Shown here one piece after another: positions 33,801-44,900 of a DNA stretch of 64,000 nt. Position 1 is the stretch's first letter, and each line of letters opens with the position of its first letter. The position numbers and the translations under genes were made by a program. A model generated the notes under the pieces. That model was given only the letters and a program-made list of their open reading frames with translations. It did not search any database and was not told the DNA's origin. This DNA is from Aspidapion aeneum (taxonomy: Eukaryota; Arthropoda; Insecta; Coleoptera; Brentidae): NCBI GenBank assembly GCA_963576565.1, contig OY755046.1, forward strand, positions 61,173,471 through 61,237,470, in the 5' to 3' direction.

Positions 33801-35655
33801 AAAGTATTAAATTGAGTACATTCAACATTTTCTGAAGGTGATATGTCTTGAATTGAAATCTCAATACTTTCTTGTTTATCATTAAATAAATAACTAGAAA
33901 ATTTTGTCTTAACTTCATTTTTAACACAATTTTTTACTGCATTATTTATAGGTTTTGGGAGTTTTCGTTTTTTTTTGTAAATCCGTTTCTTGGGTTTATC
34001 TGAGGGTTCAGCATTAGTATCTTCAAGCTTCCTAAGCTCATACTGAGGGTTGCCCTTGTGTACACTAATAACAATTTTTTTCTTTTGTAATTCTTTTTTG
34101 ACTTCAGTAGATTGTTCTGAAGAAAACTCATTTTCCAAAACTTGATCAACATATGACTGTTCCAGCTCTTGTTGTTTGGCAACATGGCATTTTTCTATGT
34201 GATTTTTATAAAAGGTGTTTTGTAGAAATTGTAGATTACAGCAAGAACACTGGTAGATCACTTTGTAGCCTCGTGGTAATACCAAACATGTTACTGGAAC
34301 AAAAATTAACATATATACAGGGTGTCTTATAATTTAGGAGCCATAGTGCAGCAGGTGATAGAGGAGGTTATTTCCCACAGACTTCAGTGTTATTTCCAAT
34401 AAAAAAGTTTATATAACATGGGGGTCAACACTCATCTGTTTTTAAGATATAGGATTTTTAAAGTTAGAGGAGTGGAGGGGAAAAAGGGGTTTAAAAAAAA
34501 AACAAATCCCCTAAACCCCTAAATGAATACTTAGCTAATTGTGATCCAACAACGTAGTATTCTCTTTTTTGATAAAATTCCAAGTTGAGGAGATACAGGC
34601 TGTCAAAATAACCTCCAAAAATGTATAAAAAAATTATAATTTTTGATTTTTTCTTGTTTTGCTCCCTAAAGACTTATTTTTAATTAAAAAAAACATCAAG
34701 AAAAAGATTGCACTTATTATGGTATTCACGAGGGGTGGGACACTCATAAAAATTTGTACACCTATTATTATTAAGTATTTAAAATTATTTAAAAGAATTT
34801 AAAAGTATTTAAAAGTATTTAAAAGTATTTAAAGGTATTTAAATGTATTTAAAAGTATTTAATTGTATTTAGAAGTATTTAAAAGTATTTAAAAGCTATT
34901 TAAATGTATTTATTAAATACTTTTACCAAATTTGTACACCTATTTAAGGAGTGTCCCACCCCTCGGGTATTCATAAAAGTATATACCAAAAAAATAGTTT
35001 TTCCTGAAAAAATTTAACTGCATAAGTTTTTTCTGTTTTAAATGATTGCCCTTGTTTTAATACACAACATTACCAAATATCATATTTTTGCTGTGTTTTC
35101 CAAAAAAGTTATTACCAAAAAAGTTAAAAAAATTGCCAACTTTGATGCTCTATATCTGGATAAAGAAAGAGTTTTGACCCCTGCATTATATGAACCTTTC
35201 CATCAGAAATTACCTCCTCTACCACCTGTTGGCCTATGGCCCCTATGTGGGACACCCTGTATGTTTCTAGCTAATAGTAGATAGTAGTAGTAGTAGTAAT
35301 ATCTAATATAAAATCTCTCACTTTAAAATAATCAAGGATATAAGTCATCTTATCACCCAGTTGATTGAAACCTTGTTTGTACTCGTCCTAAGCCACAGGC
35401 CATTTAAAATAATTTAAGTGGACTGTGCATAGTCCTAACTCATATGCCTATTCCTGTAATTTTGACAAGAAAGAGAGAGACAGATAAATTACTTAAAATT
35501 AACCAAATAAAGAATAGGACGGGATGAGTATGAAAACTTGTTTAAAAAAGAAAAATCTTGAAAAAAGCTAGCTTACATGGTCTTGTAACAGGTTCCTGTT
35601 TAATGGGTGAGTTCGGGTTCCAAGAAGATTTACTCTCTTCGATTTCTTCAGCCAT
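23928..35655 (-). CDS. C2H2 zinc-finger protein, four exons
   Basis: Minus-strand exons in order: 35577-35655 (ATG complementary to 35653-35655, MAEEIESSK), 33587-34293, 27533-27762 and 23928-24072. The phases 1, 0 and 2 join exactly to 386 residues with GT-AG junctions. Fingers: C42-x2-C45-x12-H58-x4-H63; C289-x2-C292-x12-H305-x4-H310; C334-x2-C337-x14-H352-x3-H356, whose codons are split between exons 3 and 4; and C364-x2-C367-x12-H380-x3-H384. Residues 64-262 are a charged linker with basic, NLS-like clusters (KKRIYKKKRK, KKKKRSF). It is likely a nuclear DNA- or RNA-binding regulator; the target is unknown and I do not recognise an ortholog. Introns of 1.3, 5.8 and 3.5 kb hold transposons and a satellite. 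The split finger is strong support for the 27533/24072 junction. Confidence 0.8.
24791..24838. repeat. (TA)n microsatellite
   Basis: About 23 uninterrupted TA units inside the left inverted repeat of the element at 24757. The right arm has only a few TA steps. Confidence 0.95.
25211..27148 (-). mobile_element. RTE-like reverse transcriptase segment inside the TIR element
   Basis: The minus strand reads from about 27148 (HDSVKNLYKKRLNEKLN) through RRKPYWWDAEIEREIEEK (26491-26982) into the polymerase at 25181-26368. The latter has [52 protein letters not shown] and [16 protein letters not shown] frameshift near 26400-26500 separates the two parts. The normal FADD box reads FTDD. Homology to the copy at 56087 ends at 25211, after RPRRSW, so the last about 35 residues and 3' tail are missing and replaced by the TIR element's own sequence. 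Confidence 0.85.
27336..27497. mobile_element. Short TIR MITE (162 bp)
   Basis: AGGGGCCATTCCTAAATTACG at the left is an imperfect inverted repeat of the right end (CAATTTAAGAACGTTCCCT), with GTAACGC / GCGTTACGC continuing inwards. It lies 36 bp from zinc-finger exon 3. Confidence 0.7.
28089..28760. mobile_element. Non-autonomous element with about 128-bp tandem units (copy 2)
   Basis: Same CAAGCTTTTAT / AAAAGCTTG termini and the same units as 5824-6716, but with two units. The right half contains an extra inverted pair (28362-28412 against 28680-28727) around TAATATTATCATAATAATAAA, so it can fold back. Confidence 0.65.
29350..33537. repeat. Array of about 20 head-to-tail palindromic MITE units
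   Basis: About 20 units of about 145-160 bp. Each has a 38-bp perfect or near-perfect palindrome whose half is GGTGTTCTGCTAACTTTAT, a T-rich tract, GGGCACGGCAAATTTTTTG, CACAACTAATTTACGGATAA and AACGGCAAATTGTGCAC. The outermost units have a different, mutually inverted terminus (AAGTTAGCAGAACAACTTTGG on the left, its complement on the right), so the whole array behaves as one bounded unit. A hairpin-ended MITE (29543-30285) is inserted near the left end. Open frames here repeat [10 protein letters not shown] and are artefacts. It lies in intron 2 of the minus-strand zinc-finger gene. Confidence 0.85.
29543..30285. mobile_element. Hairpin-ended MITE, copy 2 (743 bp, inverted)
   Basis: Inverted copy of 10383-11102, flanked by TA (29541-29542, 30286-30287). 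The site without insertion is visible in the neighbouring array near 31143-31160. Both end hairpins (AGCTCACAC...GTGTGAGCT) and the (CAGA)n tract are present. Confidence 0.85.
34318..35259. mobile_element. TIR element (CAGGGTGTC ends) hosting element 3
   Basis: TA-flanked (34316-34317, 35260-35261). CAGGGTGTC at the left and GACACCCTG at the right continue inwards as imperfect repeats through GGAGCCATAG / CTATGGCCCC and CAGGTGATAGAGGAGGT / ACCTCCTCTACCACCTG. No transposase ORF. It lies in intron 1 of the minus-strand zinc-finger gene. Confidence 0.75.
34729..34965. mobile_element. CGAGGGGTG-family element 3 (237 bp, AAAAGTATTT-word interior)
   Basis: An exact 8-bp duplication GGTATTCA flanks it (34721-34728, 34966-34973). 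The terminus CGAGGGGTGGGACACTC is perfect over 17 bp. The interior is about 13 units of AAAAGTATTT at a near-exact 10-bp period. AAATTTGTACACCTATT occurs near both ends in the same orientation, opposite to elements 1 and 2. Confidence 0.85.
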
Positions 35656-35986
35656 TTGGCCCCAAATTTAAAGACACCAAACTAATTTAAAAATAAATAA
35701 TAATCAGCTGATAAAATGGGGTTAGAAACAAAAACTCTTTTGTTTTCTGGTTTTTTAGCCATTGACGGTAGAAAGAGATACAGAGATAGGAGGTATGCAA
35801 GTGCGACAGGGATAGAACCATACACAATAGATGGCGTCACGAGTCGCGCCAACCATTCTGTCATTTTATTTATTGCCATGCAAAAGTCAAAAGGCGTGGA
35901 AATTTGTAATTGTTTATATTTTCTTATTATTTTTAATAATTTAAAGGAGAAAAATTAAGAATTTAGAAAGTGATCAAATTGTAAAG
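35656..35986. promoter_or_regulatory. Divergent promoter interval of two zinc-finger genes
   Basis: 331 bp between the ATGs of the minus-strand C2H2 gene and the plus-strand ZAD gene. No TATA box is evident. It contains GATGGCGTCACGAGTCGCGCC near 35831, the only CpG-rich part, which is the likeliest core-promoter region (inference). Confidence 0.5.
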
Positions 35987-38900
35987 ATGCAGTCGGTGTG
36001 TCGGCTGTGTTTGGGCATTGTGGTGTCCGGCAAGGTGGCGTTCGATATAGACGAAGAAAATGGCCTCATCAAAAATGTGAATTCCTTGAGGGAAATGCTG
36101 TGTTTTTGCGCGCCTGAGTTGGTAAGCTCTCTTTACTGAATATTTTATGGTACTACTTATTAAAAACGCTCAAGTAAAATAATATTAAAAAAAAAACACT
36201 TTTTTTATTTTAATGTGTGTTTGGAGCCATGATACTTTTGATATGAGCCTGATAAGAATTTCTTTTTGCCACAAGTATCTAAATCTGTTCCCTCTGATTG
36301 TTTTGAGGTATTACTTGTTGAAATTGGTTAAGAAATAAAAAAGTTATTAGCAATTATCTGAATCCCTGTCAAAAAACCATTACAAAATTGAAATTTTAAA
36401 ACTATTTTTGCTTGGTATAACCTAATCTTTGTTTCCTGTAGGACATTTACATCTCAAATCCTCCAGTCAAAATCTGTGAAAACTGCCTTCCAACTCTGGT
36501 ATCTGCATACAACTTCAAAGTAAAATGCATGAACACCGAGAACACAATAAGATCATACATTCAAAAAAACCATATTGCAGATGGGAGTGTGATAAACTTA
36601 AGAAGTGTGAGTCTACAGCTTGGGACCCTGTTTAGGGCAGGGGACGCAACAGCAGGAGTTATCAGATCCTATGCCCCACAGAAGAAACTTCGTAGTGCTA
36701 TAGATCAACAAGTTCTTTCTCAGCTAAGACAACCAGCAGCAACTTCAACTTTTGGTGTGTGTGGCAACAGAGTTATACTTCCGTAAGTGTTTAATGTGAT
36801 CAATAGTCATAGTCAATCAAAAAAAAGGCTGGTATTCAATTTTTTTTTTATTAGTGTATTAGATAAGTATATGGATGATTCTACAAAAATGGTGCTGTGG
36901 ACTGGGAATGCATATTTTTCAAACACAGACTGCAAATGAAGCATAGTTTTAGTTATAAGATTTAAAATGAAATGTTTTCTTTATGGAGCATTTGAGTTTA
37001 ATGTATAAAAAAAATTGCAAGTTTATAATTTTTTTTATTTCAAAGCAAATACCTCATTCCTCTGGTGTAGTCCCAAACCAAGTCTTAACTATTTATCAAC
37101 AAATTGATAAAACTTAAGTTTGCAGTCATATTTTAGAAAATCAGAATTTACATCTTCTCCAGAAAATTTTACAATTTTAAACGTGCTCCATTTTTAATAA
37201 CACAATATTTGTGAATACCGCCAGTTAATTTCTAGAGAAAGAGACGGCCCTGGATATCTAATTTACTTGTGAGGGTGACAAGTTGTGACAGATAATGTCA
37301 ACTTTAGTTTGGTTTAAGTTATAAATCTTGTTATTTTCGGCAGAAAATTAGTTTTTTCAGAGAAATCAAAAAGGAATGCTTCAATTATCATGGTAATTAA
37401 ATATTCGACTGATATCAATAGTATAATTTTTTTGTTGATTGTTTAAAATTATAAGTATAGGAACTTTGTTTATATAAAACTTAAGTTAAGTAGTCTAAAT
37501 AGATTTTGATTTAAATTGGAAAACCATTAAAAAACTCATTCCTCTGGTACTCATTCCTCTGGAATTTTTATGCAATAATTCCTGAAATTCTGGAAAATAA
37601 ATGTTTCTTAGCTTACACCTAATTAGTTACATAAATTTAAAAAAAACAATTATTTACTGTGCTGTACTGTTATTTAAAGGCAATGACCAAAAATGATATC
37701 CATATAGCCCACTTTTGGTAGAATCATCCATATTTATAAACAAATAATAATAAAAAAATAATATATTGAGTGGGACATGTTATTTTAAAGAAAATTTTAT
37801 GCTGATTTCAACAATTAAATAAAAAGCATTTTGAACAAAAATACATACAAGTACTTTATGTAATGCATATCTCAAAGACTTTGATAATTAGATAATGAGT
37901 GTTTGATAATTTTTTTTGTCAGTTGGATTTGGTTTAATTTTTTAGAGAAAAATATAAGAAAGCAATTTACAATTTATTGTAAATTAGAGTGCGACAAAGG
38001 GGTTCAGTTCTCCTGTGCAATGATAAAACCTTGAGTTACTAGGTTTTATCATTATGGCAATTTATCTAATAGTTATATTATTTACAAAGATACAGCTAGA
38101 CAAAACATAGTAATTGCATTTTTGTAAGGCTAATTTAAAATCTGTAATTTTGTTTTTCCCAAAACTACTAAAATAAAGTTATTAGGTTTTTTTCTCCTGT
38201 TGCACAGAAGAGTTTTTCCTCTATACTGGATTAGACTCCCTGCTCTAATAGAATTACCCCACATGTCAAATATAGGTAGGTTGTGAGAAAGGTCAAAGTA
38301 GGAAAAAAAACCTCTGTACAGTATGTGGACAAATCTTCTACAATACTTTTAGAGTATAAATAAATAAAATATGTAAATGTTTATTTTCAATCTTTCTAGG
38401 TACTGCAATTTAACTTAACTAAATTAATAAAAGAATTGGAAATAGAAAAACAAGTGAAAATAAACAAAAACACATGAAGAAGACTTTAATGTTTACAATA
38501 CTTAAAAGTCCTTTACAGACCTGTACAATCCTTGATTGTATCTGACAATACCATACAATACTTTACAGTCCTTTACAATACCTTAAAATCCTTTACAATA
38601 ACTTACAGTCCTTGACAATCCTTAAAAATACTCTGAGAATACCATACAATCCTTTACAGTCCTTTAAAATCACTTGCAGTCCTAGAAAAAACAATATAAT
38701 CTCTAACAATCCTTATGTATTGTTATAGTAGGTGTACAAATGAGCTAGGTTTTGACCCCTCAAAAATAATATTTTTTTTTCAAATTTTTTGGTATAACTT
38801 CCTTAAAAATTATAACAGAAAATTGACATTTTCTTGAATTATGCATTACAATACACAAAAAAATAGTGCTCAAAATAAGCAATATTCTATTTTTTTTTAC

Positions 38901-41900
38901 AAATTGATTTTTTCTATATCCGTTTAGAATGCTTTTCTACGTTGTCCGACGTCTATTCTCCACCTCCTTCGATCCTGACCATCATCTGCTGTCAGGATTT
39001 TTTGACTCATTGTTCTTTGGATTGACTGTTGCCATTCCAGTTTAGGACACCCTCTTTTTCTGCGCCCTATTGGTTGCCATTCTAGGACCTGCTTTGGTAA
39101 TCTTTCGTCGTTCATCTGTTGTACATGGCTGTACCATATCAGTTGTCTTGTAGTGATGTCATCCATTATGCTTCCCTCCATTCCTATTCTTCCTTTTCTG
39201 ATATGATCTGTTCTAGATATTCTCATTAGTCTTCTTATTGCATCTATTTCGATGCTTTTCACCATTGTTTCATATATGATTAATTTAAATAAAATGACCT
39301 TGTTTGCTTTTACTATTCTTTTTCCTAGTTCTTTACAGTCTGTTCCTCTCTTATCAAATGTGACATCCAAATATACATACTCATTGCATGGAGATATTGT
39401 TTCCAAGACATAAGAACTGTGTCTTGTCCACTTTTGATATTTTTCTGTTAACTTTGTTATCATATACCCCATGTCTTCTTTATCATTAACTGCAATTCCT
39501 TGGTTGTCAGCAAACTGTAGTGTGTATATGGTAAATCGGTCGTTAAGTTGTATTCCCTCGCCGTGTACTTAACGTTTTCAGTTTTTTAGAGCTACTGCGA
39601 TATATATGTTAAAAAGAGTTGGATCATAAACCTTTCATTACCTGAAATTTTTTTGAAAGTCGATTTCCAATTTTAATTTTAGATTTTGACCCTTTGTATA
39701 GTTCTTTTATTGCTTTTATGTTTATATGATTGATATTAGTTTGCTCTAACACTGTCCATAATTTTTCTACTGGAACTGTATATGTTTTTTGTAGGTGCAC
39801 AAAGGTAACATAAGTCTCTATATTTCTTGCACCCTTTTTCTCAATTACTTATTTACACTCACTTTGCTCTTCTTGTTCATGAAAATCATTCTCCATTAAA
39901 TCTCTAAGAATCCTACTGTACAATCTACTTAGAGTACTGGTTACTGAAATTACCTTTTTTATGTATTGAGGATATGAATTCAATTCTCCAATCATCAGGT
40001 ACTGGATGTCTGTTTATGCATTGATTAGTAATATGTGTTAGATTTTCTAGTAATTTCTCTAATCCATATTTGAGCATTTTAGCGTATATTCCCCCAGGTC
40101 TGCTAGCTTTTCAGGATTTGAGCTTTTTAATTCTATTCTTTATCTTTTCTTTTTTGATGATTACTTCCTCTCCATCTACTTCTATGTCTCTCCGGAGAGG
40201 CTTACGGATATTCGGGTCTCGTTTCCGGCAGCAGTCCCTTGTAGTGTTCTGTCCATTATTCTGGTTTGATCTGAATGATTACTTTTTCTTTTGTGGGGTT
40301 TTTTACCATAGAAATAAATTTCCATACTTCAGAACTTTGCCTACCTCCTACATGTGTATTTATATCGTGGCATTTGCGTTCAAACATTTAATTTTTTTCT
40401 GTTTGTATCAAATTTTTTTAGCTTAAATTACACCCTGTATATTTTCAGACCTCAACCCCCTATGAAAACGGGGCCCGAAACTGCAAGACAAATTTCAAGA
40501 AAAAGGCTGAGTCTCCCTAGACAGGCTAAGGAGAAAGATCAAGAAATACAATTGGTTGGCAGTGAGAAAGTCAAAGAAGCTACAGTACCAAGGCCCTCGG
40601 CGCCCGGTCAACTCAGACAGGACAGAAGGATGGCTTATTTGGGGCTCAAGAGAAAGTCACCTGACAAGGTATTACTTTTTATTGTAATTTTTCTGTTTAT
40701 TTAAATAAAATTTCTACTGATCTCATTATGTTATATTGTCACGAGGGGGTTTTATCGTGACGTAACACAGTTTAAGTTAGGTGTTATGGTTTTATTTAAC
40801 AATACTTATAATTACTACTTACATTGTACTTAAATACATCTTGTCTACAAATGTGTATCTTCTCGATACGCTCAACTTCTTATAACTTTTGACTATCGTA
40901 CTATTTGTCTTTATTGTTAATTACGCCTGGGATATTAGGTTCTCAGCTTACTACTAACCGCTAAACTCTTTTGGAGATGCTTTTATTACAAACCGTTTGC
41001 CATTGAAAGGATATCGAGATGTATTTTGTTTCCTGTATAAACATCATCGATGACCGATTAATCGCTTCTTGTTTATAATAATTCTGTATACAATTTATTA
41101 CACGCTTAATACAATTTCAACTATATACAGAAGTTCATTTCCTTAGATTGTTTAGGGTTAATGTGCACTTGCTTATAAACATAACTTGTGCCATTTAGTT
41201 AATAGGACATTATTTTCTATCCTGACAATATTTCTTATTGTTAATATTGCCTAGCCCGCGCAGCAATGGCTAGAGAAAGTATTATTTTTGATGAAAAAAT
41301 TTTTTTTGCAATAACTCCGAAAATGTGTTATTTTGACAATATCGTCTGTCTGTGTGTATATTTCCGTTAAACTGATTTTCATAAAATTTTCAGGTAAAAG
41401 TTTTCGCCACTCTAACAAGCTGATTTTGGTCAAAATCCATTAATGCTAATTAATTTTTTAAAAATGGTAACTTTTTAACAGATCATCACATAGGAAGGTA
41501 TCAATTCCGTCATGGATCCGTCTATATTTTTTAGATAATGTGATGACAAAAATAATCTAAAATAAATTAAGCCCTATTTCTCTGTCTAGGTGTTGTAGCT
41601 CTATCTGTTTTAGAAACACCGAGTTGCAGGGGCCATACAGATGCGAAAAAAACACACTAGGAAGTAATATTCTGAAAAACGTAATTTAACGATTTTTGGG
41701 GTATGAAACCCCATGGTTCTTATTCTCATCGATGACCGATTAACCGCTTCTTGTTTATAATAATTCTAATTTATTACACGCTTAATACAATTTGAACTAT
41801 ATACAGAAGTTCATTTTCTTAGATTGTTTAGGGTTAATGTGCACTTGCTTATAAACGTAACTTGTGCCATTTAGTTCATAGGACATTATTTTCTATCCTG

Positions 41901-44900
41901 ACAATATTTCTGATTGTTAATATTGCCTAGCCCGCGCAGCAGTGGCTAGAGAAAGTATTATTTTTGACGAAAAATTTTTTTTGCAATAACTCCGAAAATG
42001 TGTTATTTTGACAATATCGTCTGTCTGTGTGTATACTTCCGTTAAACCGATTTTCATAAAATTTTCAGGTAAAAGTGTTCCCCACTCTAACAAGCTGATT
42101 TTGGTCAAAATCCATTAAGGCTAATGACAGTTTTTTGACAATTAAATTTTTTTAAAAATGGTAACTTTTTAACAGATCATCACATCAATATGTTCAAGGC
42201 TGATATATCATGACTTCACTTGAAGTGTGCTAATAGGGTAGCTAGGAAGGTATCAAATCCGTCATGGATCCGTCTATATTTTTTAGATAATTTGTTGACA
42301 AAAATAATCTAAAATAAATCAAGCCCTATTTCTCTGTCTAGGTGGTGTAGCTCTATCTGTTTTAGAAACACCGAGTTGCAGGGGCCATACATTACATTAC
42401 ATACATTCAGTTTATTGAACGTGAAAACCATCTCACTTATTTACAAAATCACTTGTTTCTTTTTAATAAATTATTGTGAAATGTTTTATATTAACAAATT
42501 TTCTTTTGATAACTAGCAAGTGTTTTTGTGGAGAAAAACTATTGTCAAATCTTGAAAAAATTAGTTTAAGGGCATGTAAAGTTTTTTAAAATAATTTTAT
42601 TAAAAAGCATAATGATTTAGTGTCTGCTAATAAATCTTTGAATAAGAACACAGACAAAGAGAAGAAAAATTAAAAAACTTAAAGCTTAGGTTTGTTATGT
42701 CCAATTTTAAAAGACTTGTATAGATTTATAGACAGAACTAACGATATTATGTACCTAATATACCTGAAGATATTAGAGTGCAAATTTTATATAATTTTTT
42801 ATTTTATAGATTCAGTTCATTTATCTATAATAAACACATACATCAGCTAAATATTTTTTTCAATTTTTGCCTATATGAGAACAAAAACTTTTTGTCAACT
42901 TATTTAAATTGTGTGAAAACAGATAATATATTAAGAAATACAATAAGAATCCCGGAACTCCTAAGATCACGTGACCGCCGACTTGCTTATAACACGCCAT
43001 GGCCGGTCTTTATCGTTGGCTGCGTACATCTATATCAGTATGTGGTCTGACCTTTACCCGCGAATATCTAAAGGATTCTATAATAGGACACAAAATGCAC
43101 ACAAATTCAAACTAATTGTAATGTGTTTAGGGGAAATCAGAAGAGAATTCCTCTCCAGCAAAGCGCTCCTCGCTGAACAATAATGAGTCGCCCGAGAAAG
43201 TAATAGTCCTCGACGATGACCAGCCCTCAGCTCAAGCAACCGAACCCGCACAAAACGACGAATTTATTGTATCAGAAGGTTTTTCTCTTAGTTCAGTCGA
43301 TTCGGCTCATGGAACAAAACAGCCTTCTACAACAGGTAAGCTATTCTGTAGGTACAGGGTTTCTCCGTATACGTATACTTTATTTAAATACTAATACAAC
43401 AACTAGTCCCTTTCTCTATCGACGCAGCGTTGCATGCGTTTTTTTCCAATGTTGGAAGCAATTTTAGAAATCATCAGAAGAGAGGCTGTTAAGAAGTCTT
43501 GCCGTTTTTTCCTTGACGTCTTCTAATATTTCAAAACGGGTTTCTTTTAACGATTTTTTCACTTTCGGAAACAGTTTGAGGTCGCAAGGAGCCAAGTCTG
43601 TTGAATATGGTGGGTGGTTAACGACGGGGATCTTATTAGCTAAAAACTGCTTAATGGATAGGGCATTGTGAGCCGGTGCATTGTCCTGGTAGAGCAGCCA
43701 CGCGTTGTTCTTCCACAAAACTGGACGTTTTTTGCTTACACATTGCCTTAGCTATATAAACACTTCCAAATATAAATTTTGGTTCACTGTTTGACCCTCA
43801 CGCGCCCATTCAGTAAAATAACACCCCTAATATCGAAAAAAAAAACAATGAGCATCGCTTTTATGGATGTGCTGGAGCGCCCTTCTCGTTCTTCATCTTT
43901 AACTTCTTCACGACCCTCGAAAAAGCTTTTATGCCACATAAAAATCATTGCACGAGACATACACTGCTTTCTGTAGACACCTTTTAGCATTTGAAAGTAT
44001 TCAGTAGCCGTTTTTTTGAGTTTTACTTTAAATTAATATGTTGCTCAATTTTTCCGTTTGTCATAATTCCAGCAAATGAGCTATGCACGATCTGCTTCAA
44101 ACCACTGCGTAAGCCAAACTAGTAGAGGAAATGCGACAAGATTACGCGCGGCAGTAGAACGCACATCAAGGTGAATAACTCCAACCGCCCGAGTCGTGGA
44201 GATTTAAAACCTGTTAGTACGGGGGCCAGTCTTAAAATTCAATTGTCACACTTCGTATTTTTACACCATATCTAAAACGTTTATTTGAATAGATATCAAA
44301 ATAAGATGAATACAAAAATTTAAGAATATTCAGAATGTTCGATTCGATTGTTGTAGTTTTGGCACTGTCCTTGTGGACAATTTTGCCAGTGCTATTTGGT
44401 GGGCCTCAAGTTTGGTAACTGGCTCGAAGCCACTTGTGGCTCTTGGTTTTGGTCTTGCTTTTTTATGTTATTTCTTCTCTTTGGGTTTCTTTTTTCCTTC
44501 TGTAGGATATTTGTTTCTTCTCTAAAGTTTCAACTGTTTCTTTGGATCCTCTTCTTCTCTCTGTTCTTTCTTTCTTTTCTCTCTTCGTGGCGTTTTCTTC
44601 TTTATTCTTATTGTGTGTATCTTAGTTTTTTTGTGTCAGAATCTCAAAAAAGAAATTCTAAATATTAAAATTTGACAAATGGTTTTTTTAATGGACCAGA
44701 CTGTATATTATTTTGGAATTATTTCGATTATTAGTTTTGGAGATATTTGCCTTCACAAATTTTAAAAACTAAAATTGGTACTCTTTAAAACATCAATGCA
44801 GCAATGAAAAAGACAATCGCATTGACAAAAAAAGTTCCTGAGATTTCTTTAATTTGTTGGCTTTTTATCCATGTCTTTTTAAAATATGGTTCTGGGAGGA

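Noticed and set aside
44396..44668. Hydrophobic 90-codon plus-strand frame resembling a membrane protein
   Set aside because: T-rich low-complexity DNA gives Phe/Leu/Ser runs; no conserved feature.
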